A stretch of 64,000 nt of DNA from Sinorhizobium numidicum (GTDB lineage: Bacteria > Pseudomonadota > Alphaproteobacteria > Rhizobiales > Rhizobiaceae). The position numbers and the translations under genes were made by a program. Below are positions 56,901 through 64,000 of the stretch, in pieces (the stretch's first letter is position 1; each line of letters begins with the position of its first letter). The notes under the pieces were generated by a model that searched no databases, was not told the DNA's origin, and was given only the letters and a program-made list of their open reading frames with translations. The stretch spans positions 3,658,001 through 3,722,000 of the forward strand of contig NZ_CP120368.1 of NCBI RefSeq assembly GCF_029892045.1, given 5' to 3'.

Positions 56901-58752
56901 CGGCATGCTGCTTTCGCAGAAGATCCGCCTCATCGCCGCCTTCGACCACCGCGACATCTTCATCGATCCGAATCCGGATACCGATCTCTCCTTTGCCGAA
57001 CGCAAGCGCATGTTCGCGCTGCCGCGGTCGAGCTGGCAGGACTATGACCGCAAGGCGCTCTCGTCCGGAGCGATGATCATTTCGCGCTCCGAGAAGCTGG
57101 TGACGCTGACGCCGGAGGCGATGGCCGTCATCGGCATCGACAAGCAGAAGGCAACTCCGTTCGAGATCATCAGCGCCATCCTCAAGAGCCCGGTCGACCT
57201 CCTGTGGTTCGGCGGGATCGGCACCTATGTGCGCGGCAGCAACGAATCCGACGCCGAGGTGGGTGACCGTGCCAATGACGCAATCCGCGTGACCGCCGAC
57301 GAGGTGCGCGCCCGCGTCATCGGCGAGGGCGCGAATCTCGGCGTGACCCAGAAGGGGCGCGTGGGCTTCTCGCTCAACGGCGGACGTTGCAATTCCGATG
57401 CGATCGACAATTCGGCCGGCGTCAATTCCTCCGACGTCGAGGTCAACATCAAGATTGCACTCGCTTCAGCCATGCGGGACGGGCGGCTGACGAGACCGAA
57501 GCGCAACACGCTTCTGGCTTCGATGACCGACGAAGTGGGGCATCTGGTCCTGCGCAACAACTATCAGCAATCGCTGGCAATCTCGCTCACGGAAATGCAG
57601 GGCCTTGCGAATCGGACCTCACTGGCGCGGCTCATGGCGCGGCTCGAGGCCGACGGCCACCTCAATCGCAAGGTGGAGACCCTGCCAACGGATCAGGCGA
57701 TGAGCGAGCGCTACCAGACGGGCAAGCCGTTGACGCGGCCCGAGATCGGTGTGCTGCTCTCCTATGCCAAGCTGGTGCTGTTCGATGAGCTGATCCTGAG
57801 CGACCTTCCGGACGATCCCTATTTCACGGCGACGCTCGAGCGCTATTTCCCTGCGAAGATGCGCAAGGCCTATGCCGGCGACATCCACGGGCATCGGCTG
57901 CGCCGCGAGATCATCGCGACGGTACTCGCCAATGAGACGATCAATCGCGGCGGCCCCGCGTTCGTTTCCACGCTCACGGATGCGACCGGCTTTCTCTCAA
58001 GCGATGTCGTCAAGGCCGCCGTTCTTGCGCTCGACGGCTTCGATCTGCCGCGGATCTACGGCGAGATCGACGCGCTCGACAACAGGATCAGCGGCATGAT
58101 CCAAAATGCGCTCTATCAGGAGGTCAGCCGCATCTTCGCGCTCGTCACCGAAAGGGCGCTGCGTACCCGTGCCTCGCAAGGACCCGTTTCCGATGCCGTG
58201 GCGCGGTTGCGCGACGGGCTGCAGAAGTTGCGCGCGACGATGCGCGCGGCGATTTCCGGCGAGAGCGCCGAGGAGGCACGCCTGAAGACGGCCGCTTTCA
58301 TCGAAAGCGGCGTGCCAGCGAAGCTTGCCGAAGAGATCGCCGAACTGTCGCTGATGACGCTCGTACCCGAGATCATGCAGATTGCCACCGTCACTGGCGA
58401 ATCCCTGAACCGCACGGCGCAGGGATATTTCACTGTCACGGAAAACCTGCGGGTTAATCGTCTGCTGGCGGCCGCCGACCGCGTTCCAGCCACCGAACAG
58501 TTCGAGGCCATGGCTCTGTCGCGGGCCGTCGCCGACATTGCCACCGCCCGCCGCGACATCACCATCGCCGCTCTCGTCGAACAGAAGGGCGAGCGCAACC
58601 CCGCTCTCGCTTGGCAGGATCAGGATCGCGAGCGGGTGATGCTGGTCGGCGATCAGCTGAAGCTCCTGACCGAAAAAGGCGAGACGACGCTCGCCAAGAT
58701 CACGGTTGCGGCCGGCCTTCTCAGCGACCTTGCACGCGGCAGGGCGAGATGA
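53965..58752 (+). CDS. NAD-specific glutamate dehydrogenase, large (about 180 kDa) type
   Basis: A 1595-residue enzyme of the large bacterial NAD-GDH family, which deaminates glutamate to 2-oxoglutarate and ammonium, mainly in catabolism. The N-terminal half has ACT-like regulatory segments (ERNMPFLYDSIMGEV near residue 92, FHANDPVSLSRRVPLLENLG near 550). The catalytic core begins around 780, with HLRFGKVARGGLRWSDR, the active lysine in GAKGGFYPKQLP near 832, and later the dinucleotide-binding part with VAGVGDMSGDVFGNGML. ATG 53965 (MGVKYNPKRDRH) has GGGGAGTGA upstream; an ATG at 53914 lacks one. By metabolism it takes over the glutamate produced by the transaminase of the lysine cluster. Confidence 0.93.
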   Translation: MGVKYNPKRDRHIDAARAAATKIGADALAPEILFGGASNDDLDLYSADMLALTAAHARRELALWDGGKPRVSVETVPGVAPGGTEVSTIAITERNMPFLYDSIMGEVTSTHRDIYLAIHPILVMEPGEPVKLLDPDEESDPAHRVSHIQIHLNKLTELEARSLSKRIAGVLEQVYQAVHDWPAMTVLLEQAMRELENYNASRKKSDRDEALAFLRWLKDNNFIFLGMREYTYSGKGEKATVERGKGRGLGLLSDPDVRVLRQGKDAVLTTPEILAFLEGPEFLIVTKANVKSVVHRRAHMDYIGVKRFDASGNVIGELRIVGLFTSSAYTRQAAEIPLLRHKIEKIIDHFGYDPQSHSGKMLANTLESYPRDDLFQIDVGLLAAFCEQINELGDRPRVRVLPRIDHFDRFVSVIVFAPREQYDSDVREKIGEYLKTVYDGRVSAYYPAFPEGGLARVHFIIGRSGGKTPRIPQAKLEEAVRTVVTRWIDRFNLLARKDGIELSVGEAYQAAFTPAEAYADLGDIAACRAEDPIRISFYHRHRQRPDTLELKIFHANDPVSLSRRVPLLENLGFRVISEQTYDIGVRTPGEGQCEVVLHDMELIHRDGHAVNLGKTGPALEEAFLAAWNGTTEDDNFNRLILLAGLNAREVTALRAYARYLRQAGITYSQGYIADTLNKYPSIAADIFRLFATRMDPKLEAKARARKNSALLADIEEALAAVPSLDEDRILRRYVNVIQSTLRTNYFQKDAEGKPRAVLAFKLDPKQLEGLPEPRPFREIFVYGTEVEGVHLRFGKVARGGLRWSDRAQDYRTEVLGLVKAQQVKNAVIVPVGAKGGFYPKQLPIGGSRDEIFKAGTEAYKTYIRTLLSVTDNIVGQEVVPPEDTLRLDGDDPYFVVAADKGTATFSDTANALAQEAGFWLDDAFASGGSAGYDHKKMGITARGAWEAVKRHFREMDIDIQTTPFTVAGVGDMSGDVFGNGMLLSQKIRLIAAFDHRDIFIDPNPDTDLSFAERKRMFALPRSSWQDYDRKALSSGAMIISRSEKLVTLTPEAMAVIGIDKQKATPFEIISAILKSPVDLLWFGGIGTYVRGSNESDAEVGDRANDAIRVTADEVRARVIGEGANLGVTQKGRVGFSLNGGRCNSDAIDNSAGVNSSDVEVNIKIALASAMRDGRLTRPKRNTLLASMTDEVGHLVLRNNYQQSLAISLTEMQGLANRTSLARLMARLEADGHLNRKVETLPTDQAMSERYQTGKPLTRPEIGVLLSYAKLVLFDELILSDLPDDPYFTATLERYFPAKMRKAYAGDIHGHRLRREIIATVLANETINRGGPAFVSTLTDATGFLSSDVVKAAVLALDGFDLPRIYGEIDALDNRISGMIQNALYQEVSRIFALVTERALRTRASQGPVSDAVARLRDGLQKLRATMRAAISGESAEEARLKTAAFIESGVPAKLAEEIAELSLMTLVPEIMQIATVTGESLNRTAQGYFTVTENLRVNRLLAAADRVPATEQFEAMALSRAVADIATARRDITIAALVEQKGERNPALAWQDQDRERVMLVGDQLKLLTEKGETTLAKITVAAGLLSDLARGRAR

Positions 58753-58780
58753 CACAGTTCCCTCCGGGTTACTGCCTGAT

Positions 58781-58895
58781 TCCTTAAATCCGGGAGCATG
58801 CGGCAACTCGAAATGTTATAGCGACCTTTGCGGGTCTGATCAGACGCGGGCGCTGCAGCGCTGCGGGTCTGATCAGACGCGCGGCGCTGCAGCGC
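58781..58895 (+). repeat. RIME1-like element, copy 3, with tandemly duplicated closing hairpin
   Basis: A degenerate left palindrome (CTTAAATCCGGG), the middle ATGCGGCAACTCGAAATG, and two tandem copies (58829-58861 and 58862-58895, 33 and 34 bases) of the closing unit GCGGGTCTGATCAGACGCG plus GCGCTGCAGCGC. Each unit holds two palindromes. Copies 1 and 2 in the window have a single closing hairpin. Confidence 0.6.
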
Positions 58896-58985
58896 CGACC
58901 CGGAGGGCGGTTTCCGGTTCAAGCGCGATTTCAATGCGTTGCCGGCTCCCGTGTCTTGCGAGAGTCGGCGCCCCGGGAGGGCAGC

Positions 58986-60377
58986 TTGGACATCACATCC
59001 GCACAAGCCGAGGCACGGCCGAAAACCTCACGTCTCGGCATTGCCGGCTGGATGCTGTTTGACTGGGCGGCCCAGCCTTTTTTCACCGTCATAACCACTT
59101 TCATCTTCGCACCCTACTTCGTTTCCCGGCTAACGGCGGATCCCGTGCACGGGCAGGCAGTCTGGGGATATACGCTTGCAGCTTCTGGCATCGTCATTGC
59201 CGTGCTCTCCCCCGTCCTCGGCGCGATTGCCGATGCGAGCGGGCCACGCAAGCCGTGGATCGGCTTTTTCGCGGTCATCAAGATCCTGTCACTCGTCCTT
59301 CTGTGGTTCGCCGTTCCAGGGTCGCCGCTGATCTATCCGGCAATCTGTCTCGCACTGGCGACCGTCGCGGCCGAATTTTCGATTGTCTTCAACGATTCGA
59401 TGATGCCCCGTCTCGTCAGCGAAGAGGAAGTCGGACGCATCTCCAACATTGCCTGGGCCTTGGGCTATCTCGGCGGCATGATCGTGCTGATCGCCGTTAT
59501 CGCCCTTCTTGCGGGAAATCCGGTGACGGGCAAAACGGCGCTCGGTCTCGACCCGCTGTTCGGCCTTGATCCGGCAAAGGGCGAGGATGCCCGCATCACC
59601 GGGCCGATTTCGGCCGCCTGGTATCTGATCTTCACCCTGCCGATGTTCCTATTCACGCCGGATGCGACCAGAGCAGCGATGTCGCTCCGGCAAGCGACGA
59701 CGAGCGGCCTCGCGGACCTCAAGGGCACGCTCGGCGAACTCAAGCAGAGAGCCGGCATATTGCGCTTCCTGATCGCCCGCATGATCTTCCAGGACGGCGT
59801 CAACGGCCTGCTTGCACTCGGGGGTACCTTTGCTGCCGGCATGTTCGGCTGGCAGACGATGGAACTCGGGCTCTATGGCATCATCCTCAACGTCGTCGCG
59901 ATCGGCGGCTGCCTTTATGCGAGCTGGCTTGATGCACGGCTCGGCTCCAAGGCGATCGTCGTCACCAGCCTGATCTGCCTCACCCTTGCGACGCTCGGCA
60001 TAACTTCGACCGGCCCCGGTTTCACGCTGTTCGGGCTGGTGCCATTGCCGAACGACGATTCGGGCGGGCTTTTCGGCACCGCCGCCGAGAAGGCATATAT
60101 CGTCTATGGCTTGCTGGTCGGCATCGCCTTTGGTCCGGTTCAGGCGTCGTCACGATCCTATCTTGCCCGCAGCGTCGCGGCCGACGAGGCGGGACGATAT
60201 TTCGGGCTTTACGCGCTTTCCGGACGCGCCACATCGTTCCTGGCGCCGGCCTCCGTGGCGACGATCACGGTGATGACCGGCTCGGCCCGCATCGGCATGA
60301 TGGCGCTGGTCGCCTTTCTCGCCGCCGGTCTCATCATCCTTTTGCGGACACCCTATCCAGCCTACCGGCCGGCATGA
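58986..60377 (+). CDS. UMF1/Atg22-like major facilitator transporter
   Basis: A 463-residue membrane protein with about twelve segments. It opens [26 protein letters not shown], the typical start of the UMF1 family (GWxLFDWAxxPFxT), with a [13 protein letters not shown] loop 2-3 motif and [18 protein letters not shown]. Relatives in fungi export amino acids from vacuoles; bacterial substrates are unknown. TTG 58986 is preferred because GGGAGGG lies four bases upstream. The upstream TTG at 58956 has none. Its promoter must lie in or next to the repeat at 58781-58895. Confidence 0.85.
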   Translation: MDITSAQAEARPKTSRLGIAGWMLFDWAAQPFFTVITTFIFAPYFVSRLTADPVHGQAVWGYTLAASGIVIAVLSPVLGAIADASGPRKPWIGFFAVIKILSLVLLWFAVPGSPLIYPAICLALATVAAEFSIVFNDSMMPRLVSEEEVGRISNIAWALGYLGGMIVLIAVIALLAGNPVTGKTALGLDPLFGLDPAKGEDARITGPISAAWYLIFTLPMFLFTPDATRAAMSLRQATTSGLADLKGTLGELKQRAGILRFLIARMIFQDGVNGLLALGGTFAAGMFGWQTMELGLYGIILNVVAIGGCLYASWLDARLGSKAIVVTSLICLTLATLGITSTGPGFTLFGLVPLPNDDSGGLFGTAAEKAYIVYGLLVGIAFGPVQASSRSYLARSVAADEAGRYFGLYALSGRATSFLAPASVATITVMTGSARIGMMALVAFLAAGLIILLRTPYPAYRPA

Positions 60378-60404
60378 AAAACCGCCGCGGCAGACGCGCG
60401 GCGG
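60377..60404 (-). terminator. rho-independent terminator of purH
   Basis: Eight-base arms CCGCCGCG and CGCGGCGG followed on the minus strand by TTTTT. It lies about 25 bases after the purH stop and immediately beyond the convergent transporter stop. Confidence 0.8.
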
Positions 60405-60429
60405 GTTGCAAGACCGTGGTTCGTCCCGG

Positions 60430-62040
60430 TCAATGGCGGAAATGGCGCATCCCCGTAAAGACCATGGCGACGTCATGCTCATTTGCCGCGGCGATCACTT
60501 CCTCGTCCCGCATCGAGCCGCCCGGCTGGATGACGGCAGTCGCGCCGGCGGCAATTGCCGAAAGCAATCCATCTGCAAAGGGCAGGAAGGCTTCCGATGC
60601 CACGGCCGAACCGCGCGTAAGCGGCTCGGCAAGGCGGAGAGCCTTGGCGGCTTCCTCCGCCTTGATGGCGGCGATGCGGGCGGAATCGACGCGGCTCATC
60701 TGCCCTGCACCGATGCCGGCCGTCTGACCGTCCTTCGCGTAAACCACAGCATTCGACTTGACGTGCTTCGCCACCTTGAAGGCGAATTTCATGTCTTCCA
60801 ACTCCTGCGCGGTCGGCGCGCGCTTGGTGACGACCTTGAGCTCCAGATCCTCGACCATGCCATTGTCGCGCGTCTGGACAAGAAGACCGCCTGCTACCGT
60901 CTTGGCGGAGAGCCCGGGGACACGGGGATCAGGCAGACCGCCGGTTGCCAGCAGCCGGAGATTGGGCTTGCGGGCAATGATCGCCTTCGCCTCGTCGCTC
61001 ACCGACGGCGCGATGATGACTTCGGTGAAGAGTTTGACGATCTCTTCCGCCGTCTCCGCATCGAGTTGCTGATTGAGCGCGATGATACCGCCGAAGGCGG
61101 AGGTGGAATCGCAGGCGAGCGCACGGCGATAGGCTTCCGCAAGCGACGGCGCCGCTGCGACACCACAAGGATTGGCATGCTTGATGATTGCGCAGGCGGG
61201 AGCTTTTTCCGGCAGGAATTCAGCGATCAGTTCGAAGGCTGCGTCTGTATCGTTGATATTGTTGTATGAAAGCCGCTTACCCTGCAAAAGGGTGGCCGTC
61301 GCCACGCCCGGCCGGTTCTCGCCGGTGACATAGAAGCCGGCCTTTTGGTGCGGGTTTTCGCCGTAACGCATGTCCTCCTTGAGCACTCCGCCGATGACCC
61401 GGTGACGCGGCATCGGCGTGTCGAGCACCTCGGCGAACCAGTTGGAGATCGCCGCATCGTAGGCGGCCGTGCGGGCATAGGCCTTCGCCGCCATCTTCTG
61501 GCGGAAGGCATAATGCGTCGTGCCACTGGCGATTTCGTCGCGCAGCAGAGAATAGTCGCCCGGGTCGGTGACGATCGTGACATAGGCGTGGTTCTTTGCC
61601 GATGCGCGGATCATCGCCGGACCGCCGATATCGATATTCTCGACCGTGGTCGGATAGTCGCCGCCCTTGGCGCGAACCTCTTCAAATGGGTAGAGATTGA
61701 TGACGGCGAGATCGATTGCGGCAATGCCGTGCTCGCTCATCGCAGCCGCATGCTCGGCATCGTCGCGAATGGCGAGAAGTCCGCCATGGACACCCGGGTG
61801 GAGCGTCTTGACGCGGCCGTCCATGATTTCCGGAAAGCCGGTCAGCTCCGAAACGTCACTGACGGGAAGACCAGCATCGGAAAGCGCCTTATGCGTGCCG
61901 CCGGTCGAAACCAGCCGCACGCCTTTTTCATGCAAAGCGCGGGCAAGCTCGACGATACCGGTCTTGTCGGAAACGGAGAGAAGGGCGGTACGGATCCGAA
62001 CCTCATCGGGCGCGGGGATTTTCTTGGAGGCGACAGCCAT
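60430..62040 (-). CDS. purH: bifunctional AICAR formyltransferase/IMP cyclohydrolase
   Basis: A 536-residue enzyme for the last two steps of IMP synthesis. The N-terminal cyclohydrolase domain has [42 protein letters not shown] and [16 protein letters not shown]; the C-terminal formyltransferase domain has the catalytic Lys-His in [11 protein letters not shown] near residue 287, [13 protein letters not shown] and [16 protein letters not shown] 62040 has AAAGGAG eight bases upstream. No purine riboswitch or ZTP motif was recognised upstream. It follows the heparinase-type gene, as in other Rhizobiales. Confidence 0.96.
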   Translation of the reverse strand: MAVASKKIPAPDEVRIRTALLSVSDKTGIVELARALHEKGVRLVSTGGTHKALSDAGLPVSDVSELTGFPEIMDGRVKTLHPGVHGGLLAIRDDAEHAAAMSEHGIAAIDLAVINLYPFEEVRAKGGDYPTTVENIDIGGPAMIRASAKNHAYVTIVTDPGDYSLLRDEIASGTTHYAFRQKMAAKAYARTAAYDAAISNWFAEVLDTPMPRHRVIGGVLKEDMRYGENPHQKAGFYVTGENRPGVATATLLQGKRLSYNNINDTDAAFELIAEFLPEKAPACAIIKHANPCGVAAAPSLAEAYRRALACDSTSAFGGIIALNQQLDAETAEEIVKLFTEVIIAPSVSDEAKAIIARKPNLRLLATGGLPDPRVPGLSAKTVAGGLLVQTRDNGMVEDLELKVVTKRAPTAQELEDMKFAFKVAKHVKSNAVVYAKDGQTAGIGAGQMSRVDSARIAAIKAEEAAKALRLAEPLTRGSAVASEAFLPFADGLLSAIAAGATAVIQPGGSMRDEEVIAAANEHDVAMVFTGMRHFRH

Positions 62041-62225
62041 CAACCATGCTCCTTTGGCAGCGCCGGACGCTTGGGCGAGTGGTTCCGGCGGGTGGTTTGG
62101 CTGCCCGTTAGCATAGCTTGCGGCCGGAAGAAACCTTCGCCGCCACGAGGACCGGAAAATAGGCCGGAGGCATGGAGCAGATCTCTAAGCGCCTTTCCGC
62201 CGGGGTGCTGGGTTCACTTCGCAGC

Positions 62226-63908
62226 TTAACCCTCGCGCGTGAGCGTCCACTGGATCTCCGGTTGTGCCGCGGTAAACGTGACGGTTATCTGCGACGAGGC
62301 TCTCACGCCGGAAGGATCCGCGAAGAAGATGTCCTCCTCGATGGCGAGCTCTCCATCCGGGCAGGCGAAGAGCCAGACCTCGCCGTCCGGTGCGCTCAGG
62401 TATATTTCACTCTTGCTATGTTGGCGCATTCCGATGGCGGGATGAATGTGAAAACGCGCGACGGCAGTGGCGGCGTCGGTTGCATCGGGATCGCTGCCGT
62501 CCTCCCGTGCCAGCCGGTCCCGGCCGCGGACCAGCCGCCCGCCGTTCAGGACACCGACGTCGCGCTCATGGAGCAGGTCGAACGCAGCGAGATAGCCGTC
62601 ATGGCTGGCTTTGACGAATTCCATACGGCCGGGGTCGTCCCTTCGCTCGACCACCACGCGCGACAGACCGCTCGTCATGATCGGGCCCAGAAAGCGCGAT
62701 TGGGAAAAACGACAGGAGGACGTATCGTTGACCGTTACGGTGGAATGCGCGGCGGTCGTGCGCGCCATCTGGCGAAATCGTTCGCCGGCGAATTTCGGTG
62801 CGCCGGAATTGATGATGAAGCGATTTCTGCCCGAGGACATCTCGAAGGAAAGGCAGCCGGCATGCGCGCTCCGTGAGAGGTCGACCGAAAGCGGACGGCC
62901 GGTGTCCATGATGATGACCGTGTCGCCCAGAGACAGGCGCTCATAGTGGATATGCGGCAGCGATCGGAAGGGTTCGCCCGCCGTTTCGTCGTAGCGGAGC
63001 ACGGAGGCGAGTTCATGGGCGAGCACGGAGGTTGCGCCGTTGAAGAGCGCAAGCTCGCCGCCCTGGTGGCGAAAGAAGCGCAATGCCGGATACATCCGGT
63101 CAATGCAGGGAATGAGCCGCGAAGGCACATCATGGCCGAGATTGACATAGGTCTGCCGGAGCGGCAGCAGATCGAGCAAGAGCTCCAGACCCGCCCGAGG
63201 GCTGCGGGAGAAATGCCCGCCGTCCGGCAGGATCTGGCGATCCAGTTCCAGATCGAGATGACGCGACGCCTTGCGGACCGCCGAAGCCGAGGTGGACATC
63301 GACACGGACGCCATTGCCAGCGCCATTCGCACCCTGAGCCGCGCCTCTCCGTCGCAGACGGTATCGGCTATGTGGCGCAGATAACGGACCTGGAAGGCCA
63401 GGCTCTTTAGGAAGCGTCGGTAGAACCCGTGCTCGGCATTGCGCAGCACCACGGGCGAGTGCGACAGCCATGCGATGATGCGCTGAGCAACCACATCCGC
63501 GTCCCAGGAAATATCTGCGATGTTGCGCCCATGGGTGCCGATCCAGTCATCGACGATCTGACGCAGCCTGACAAACCCAGCATCGTCGCGTACTGCGCGA
63601 AGATGGCGCAGCCAGCCGAACGAATGGAGCCGGACCGCAAATTCGTGCGACGGCAAATCGATCTCGAAAGGCGATTCGCCTTCCGTATCGAGCACGCGGC
63701 CGGCAAGCGGGTAGCGGCCCTGGAGAATTTCTTCGGCGACGAAAGGATCGATGGCCCGAAGATCCGTGGGCGCAACGATGAGGCGATCGGGCGTCGATCC
63801 GGCAAAACGCAGCGCCGTCATGCGGCTGAGCGAAAGGCGGCGCGAAAAGCGGCGCCAGCCTTCACGCAGATAGAGATAAAAGAGCCTTCGCTTATTGGAA
63901 AACAACAT
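62226..63908 (-). CDS. heparinase II/III family protein
   Basis: A 560-residue protein of the heparinase II/III polysaccharide-lyase type: an alpha-helical toroid in the first 300 residues (ISWDADVVAQRIIAWLSHSP, ILPDGGHFSRSPRAGLELLLDLLPL) and a beta-sandwich with MARTTAAHSTVTVNDTSSC and LSFEMSSGRNRFIINSGAPKF. Such enzymes cleave uronic-acid polymers, but members next to purH in Rhizobiales are uncharacterised. No signal peptide is visible. The start ATG 63908 (MLFSNKRRLFYLYLREGWRRF) overlaps an open frame that ends at 63892. The 185 bases to purH may hold the purH promoter. Confidence 0.85.
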   Translation of the reverse strand: MLFSNKRRLFYLYLREGWRRFSRRLSLSRMTALRFAGSTPDRLIVAPTDLRAIDPFVAEEILQGRYPLAGRVLDTEGESPFEIDLPSHEFAVRLHSFGWLRHLRAVRDDAGFVRLRQIVDDWIGTHGRNIADISWDADVVAQRIIAWLSHSPVVLRNAEHGFYRRFLKSLAFQVRYLRHIADTVCDGEARLRVRMALAMASVSMSTSASAVRKASRHLDLELDRQILPDGGHFSRSPRAGLELLLDLLPLRQTYVNLGHDVPSRLIPCIDRMYPALRFFRHQGGELALFNGATSVLAHELASVLRYDETAGEPFRSLPHIHYERLSLGDTVIIMDTGRPLSVDLSRSAHAGCLSFEMSSGRNRFIINSGAPKFAGERFRQMARTTAAHSTVTVNDTSSCRFSQSRFLGPIMTSGLSRVVVERRDDPGRMEFVKASHDGYLAAFDLLHERDVGVLNGGRLVRGRDRLAREDGSDPDATDAATAVARFHIHPAIGMRQHSKSEIYLSAPDGEVWLFACPDGELAIEEDIFFADPSGVRASSQITVTFTAAQPEIQWTLTREG

Positions 63909-64000
63909 CGGCGCCCGTCGGTTTCCTCAATTCGGCAACGGACCCTTCGAAGCGCTTGAGCAGCACCTGCCCGGATTGCGCCAGAATCCCTTTCCGGAGC
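63892..64000 (-). other. open frame at the right edge, possible 3' end of an upstream gene
   Basis: One minus-strand frame is open from the window edge to TAA at 63892-63894, ending LLKRFEGSVAELRKP, TGADVVFQ, and overlaps the heparinase start by 17 bases. In Rhizobiales I expect the rRNA methyltransferase rsmB here, but these residues do not look like its C-terminus. It may be a real gene end or chance. Confidence 0.25.

Noticed and set aside
62041..62225. Possible ZTP or purine riboswitch before purH
   Set aside because: The conserved ZTP core (CCGCCUGGGCA) and purine aptamer features are not present; only unrelated GC-rich sequence is seen.
63892..64000. Calling the right-edge frame rsmB
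   Set aside because: Gene order would suggest it, but the visible residues do not match the usual C-terminus, and the frame may be chance.

Overview
The window is a 64 kb stretch of a GC-rich alphaproteobacterial chromosome, almost certainly from the Sinorhizobium/Ensifer group. The evidence is the cyclic beta-1,2-glucan genes ndvA and ndvB, pyc, aatB, RIME-type intergenic mosaic repeats, a 1,5-anhydro-D-fructose reductase with the known Sinorhizobium residues, and the gene order around asd, NAD-glutamate dehydrogenase and purH. These assignments come from recognising protein families by eye; no database search was run. No rRNA, tRNA, CRISPR array, prophage or complete insertion sequence was seen.

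Region by region. (1) 1-3284: the 5' two thirds of pyruvate carboxylase (runs off the left edge) and a LuxR-type solo regulator. (2) 3285-16456: the cyclic glucan locus: ndvA (exporter), a frameshifted nitrilase-superfamily pseudogene, an OpgC-type acyltransferase likely to decorate the glucan, and the giant synthase ndvB. (3) 16815-23458: a LysR regulator divergent from four genes that form a complete route from 2-aminoadipate semialdehyde to 2-oxoglutarate (lower lysine catabolism). (4) 23629-35017: a minus-strand run with a GtsA-like sugar ABC transporter, two GMC oxidoreductases, an SDR, a Dabb protein and glycerate 2-kinase, with a divergent LacI regulator. (5) 35122-42581: a second LacI-controlled catabolic locus: afr, CoA-transferase, enoyl-CoA hydratase and aldehyde dehydrogenase in overlapping frames, with a divergent DUF993 aldolase-like gene. 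(6) 42649-53679: mostly housekeeping: oligopeptidase, LysE exporter, leuB, PAP2 phosphatase, a major facilitator with a large periplasmic insert, asd, a lytic transglycosylase, carbonic anhydrase and pyridoxal kinase. (7) 53965-64000: the large NAD-glutamate dehydrogenase, a UMF1-type transporter, purH and a heparinase II/III family protein.

The strongest new observations are: a 39-codon leader ORF ending in a Thr/Lys-rich run between a promoter and asd, which looks like a transcription attenuator; the afr/CoA-transferase/DUF993 locus, whose two divergent promoters carry related palindromes in their -35/-10 spacers; and the lysine cluster, which argues that the gene called aatB works here as a 2-aminoadipate transaminase.
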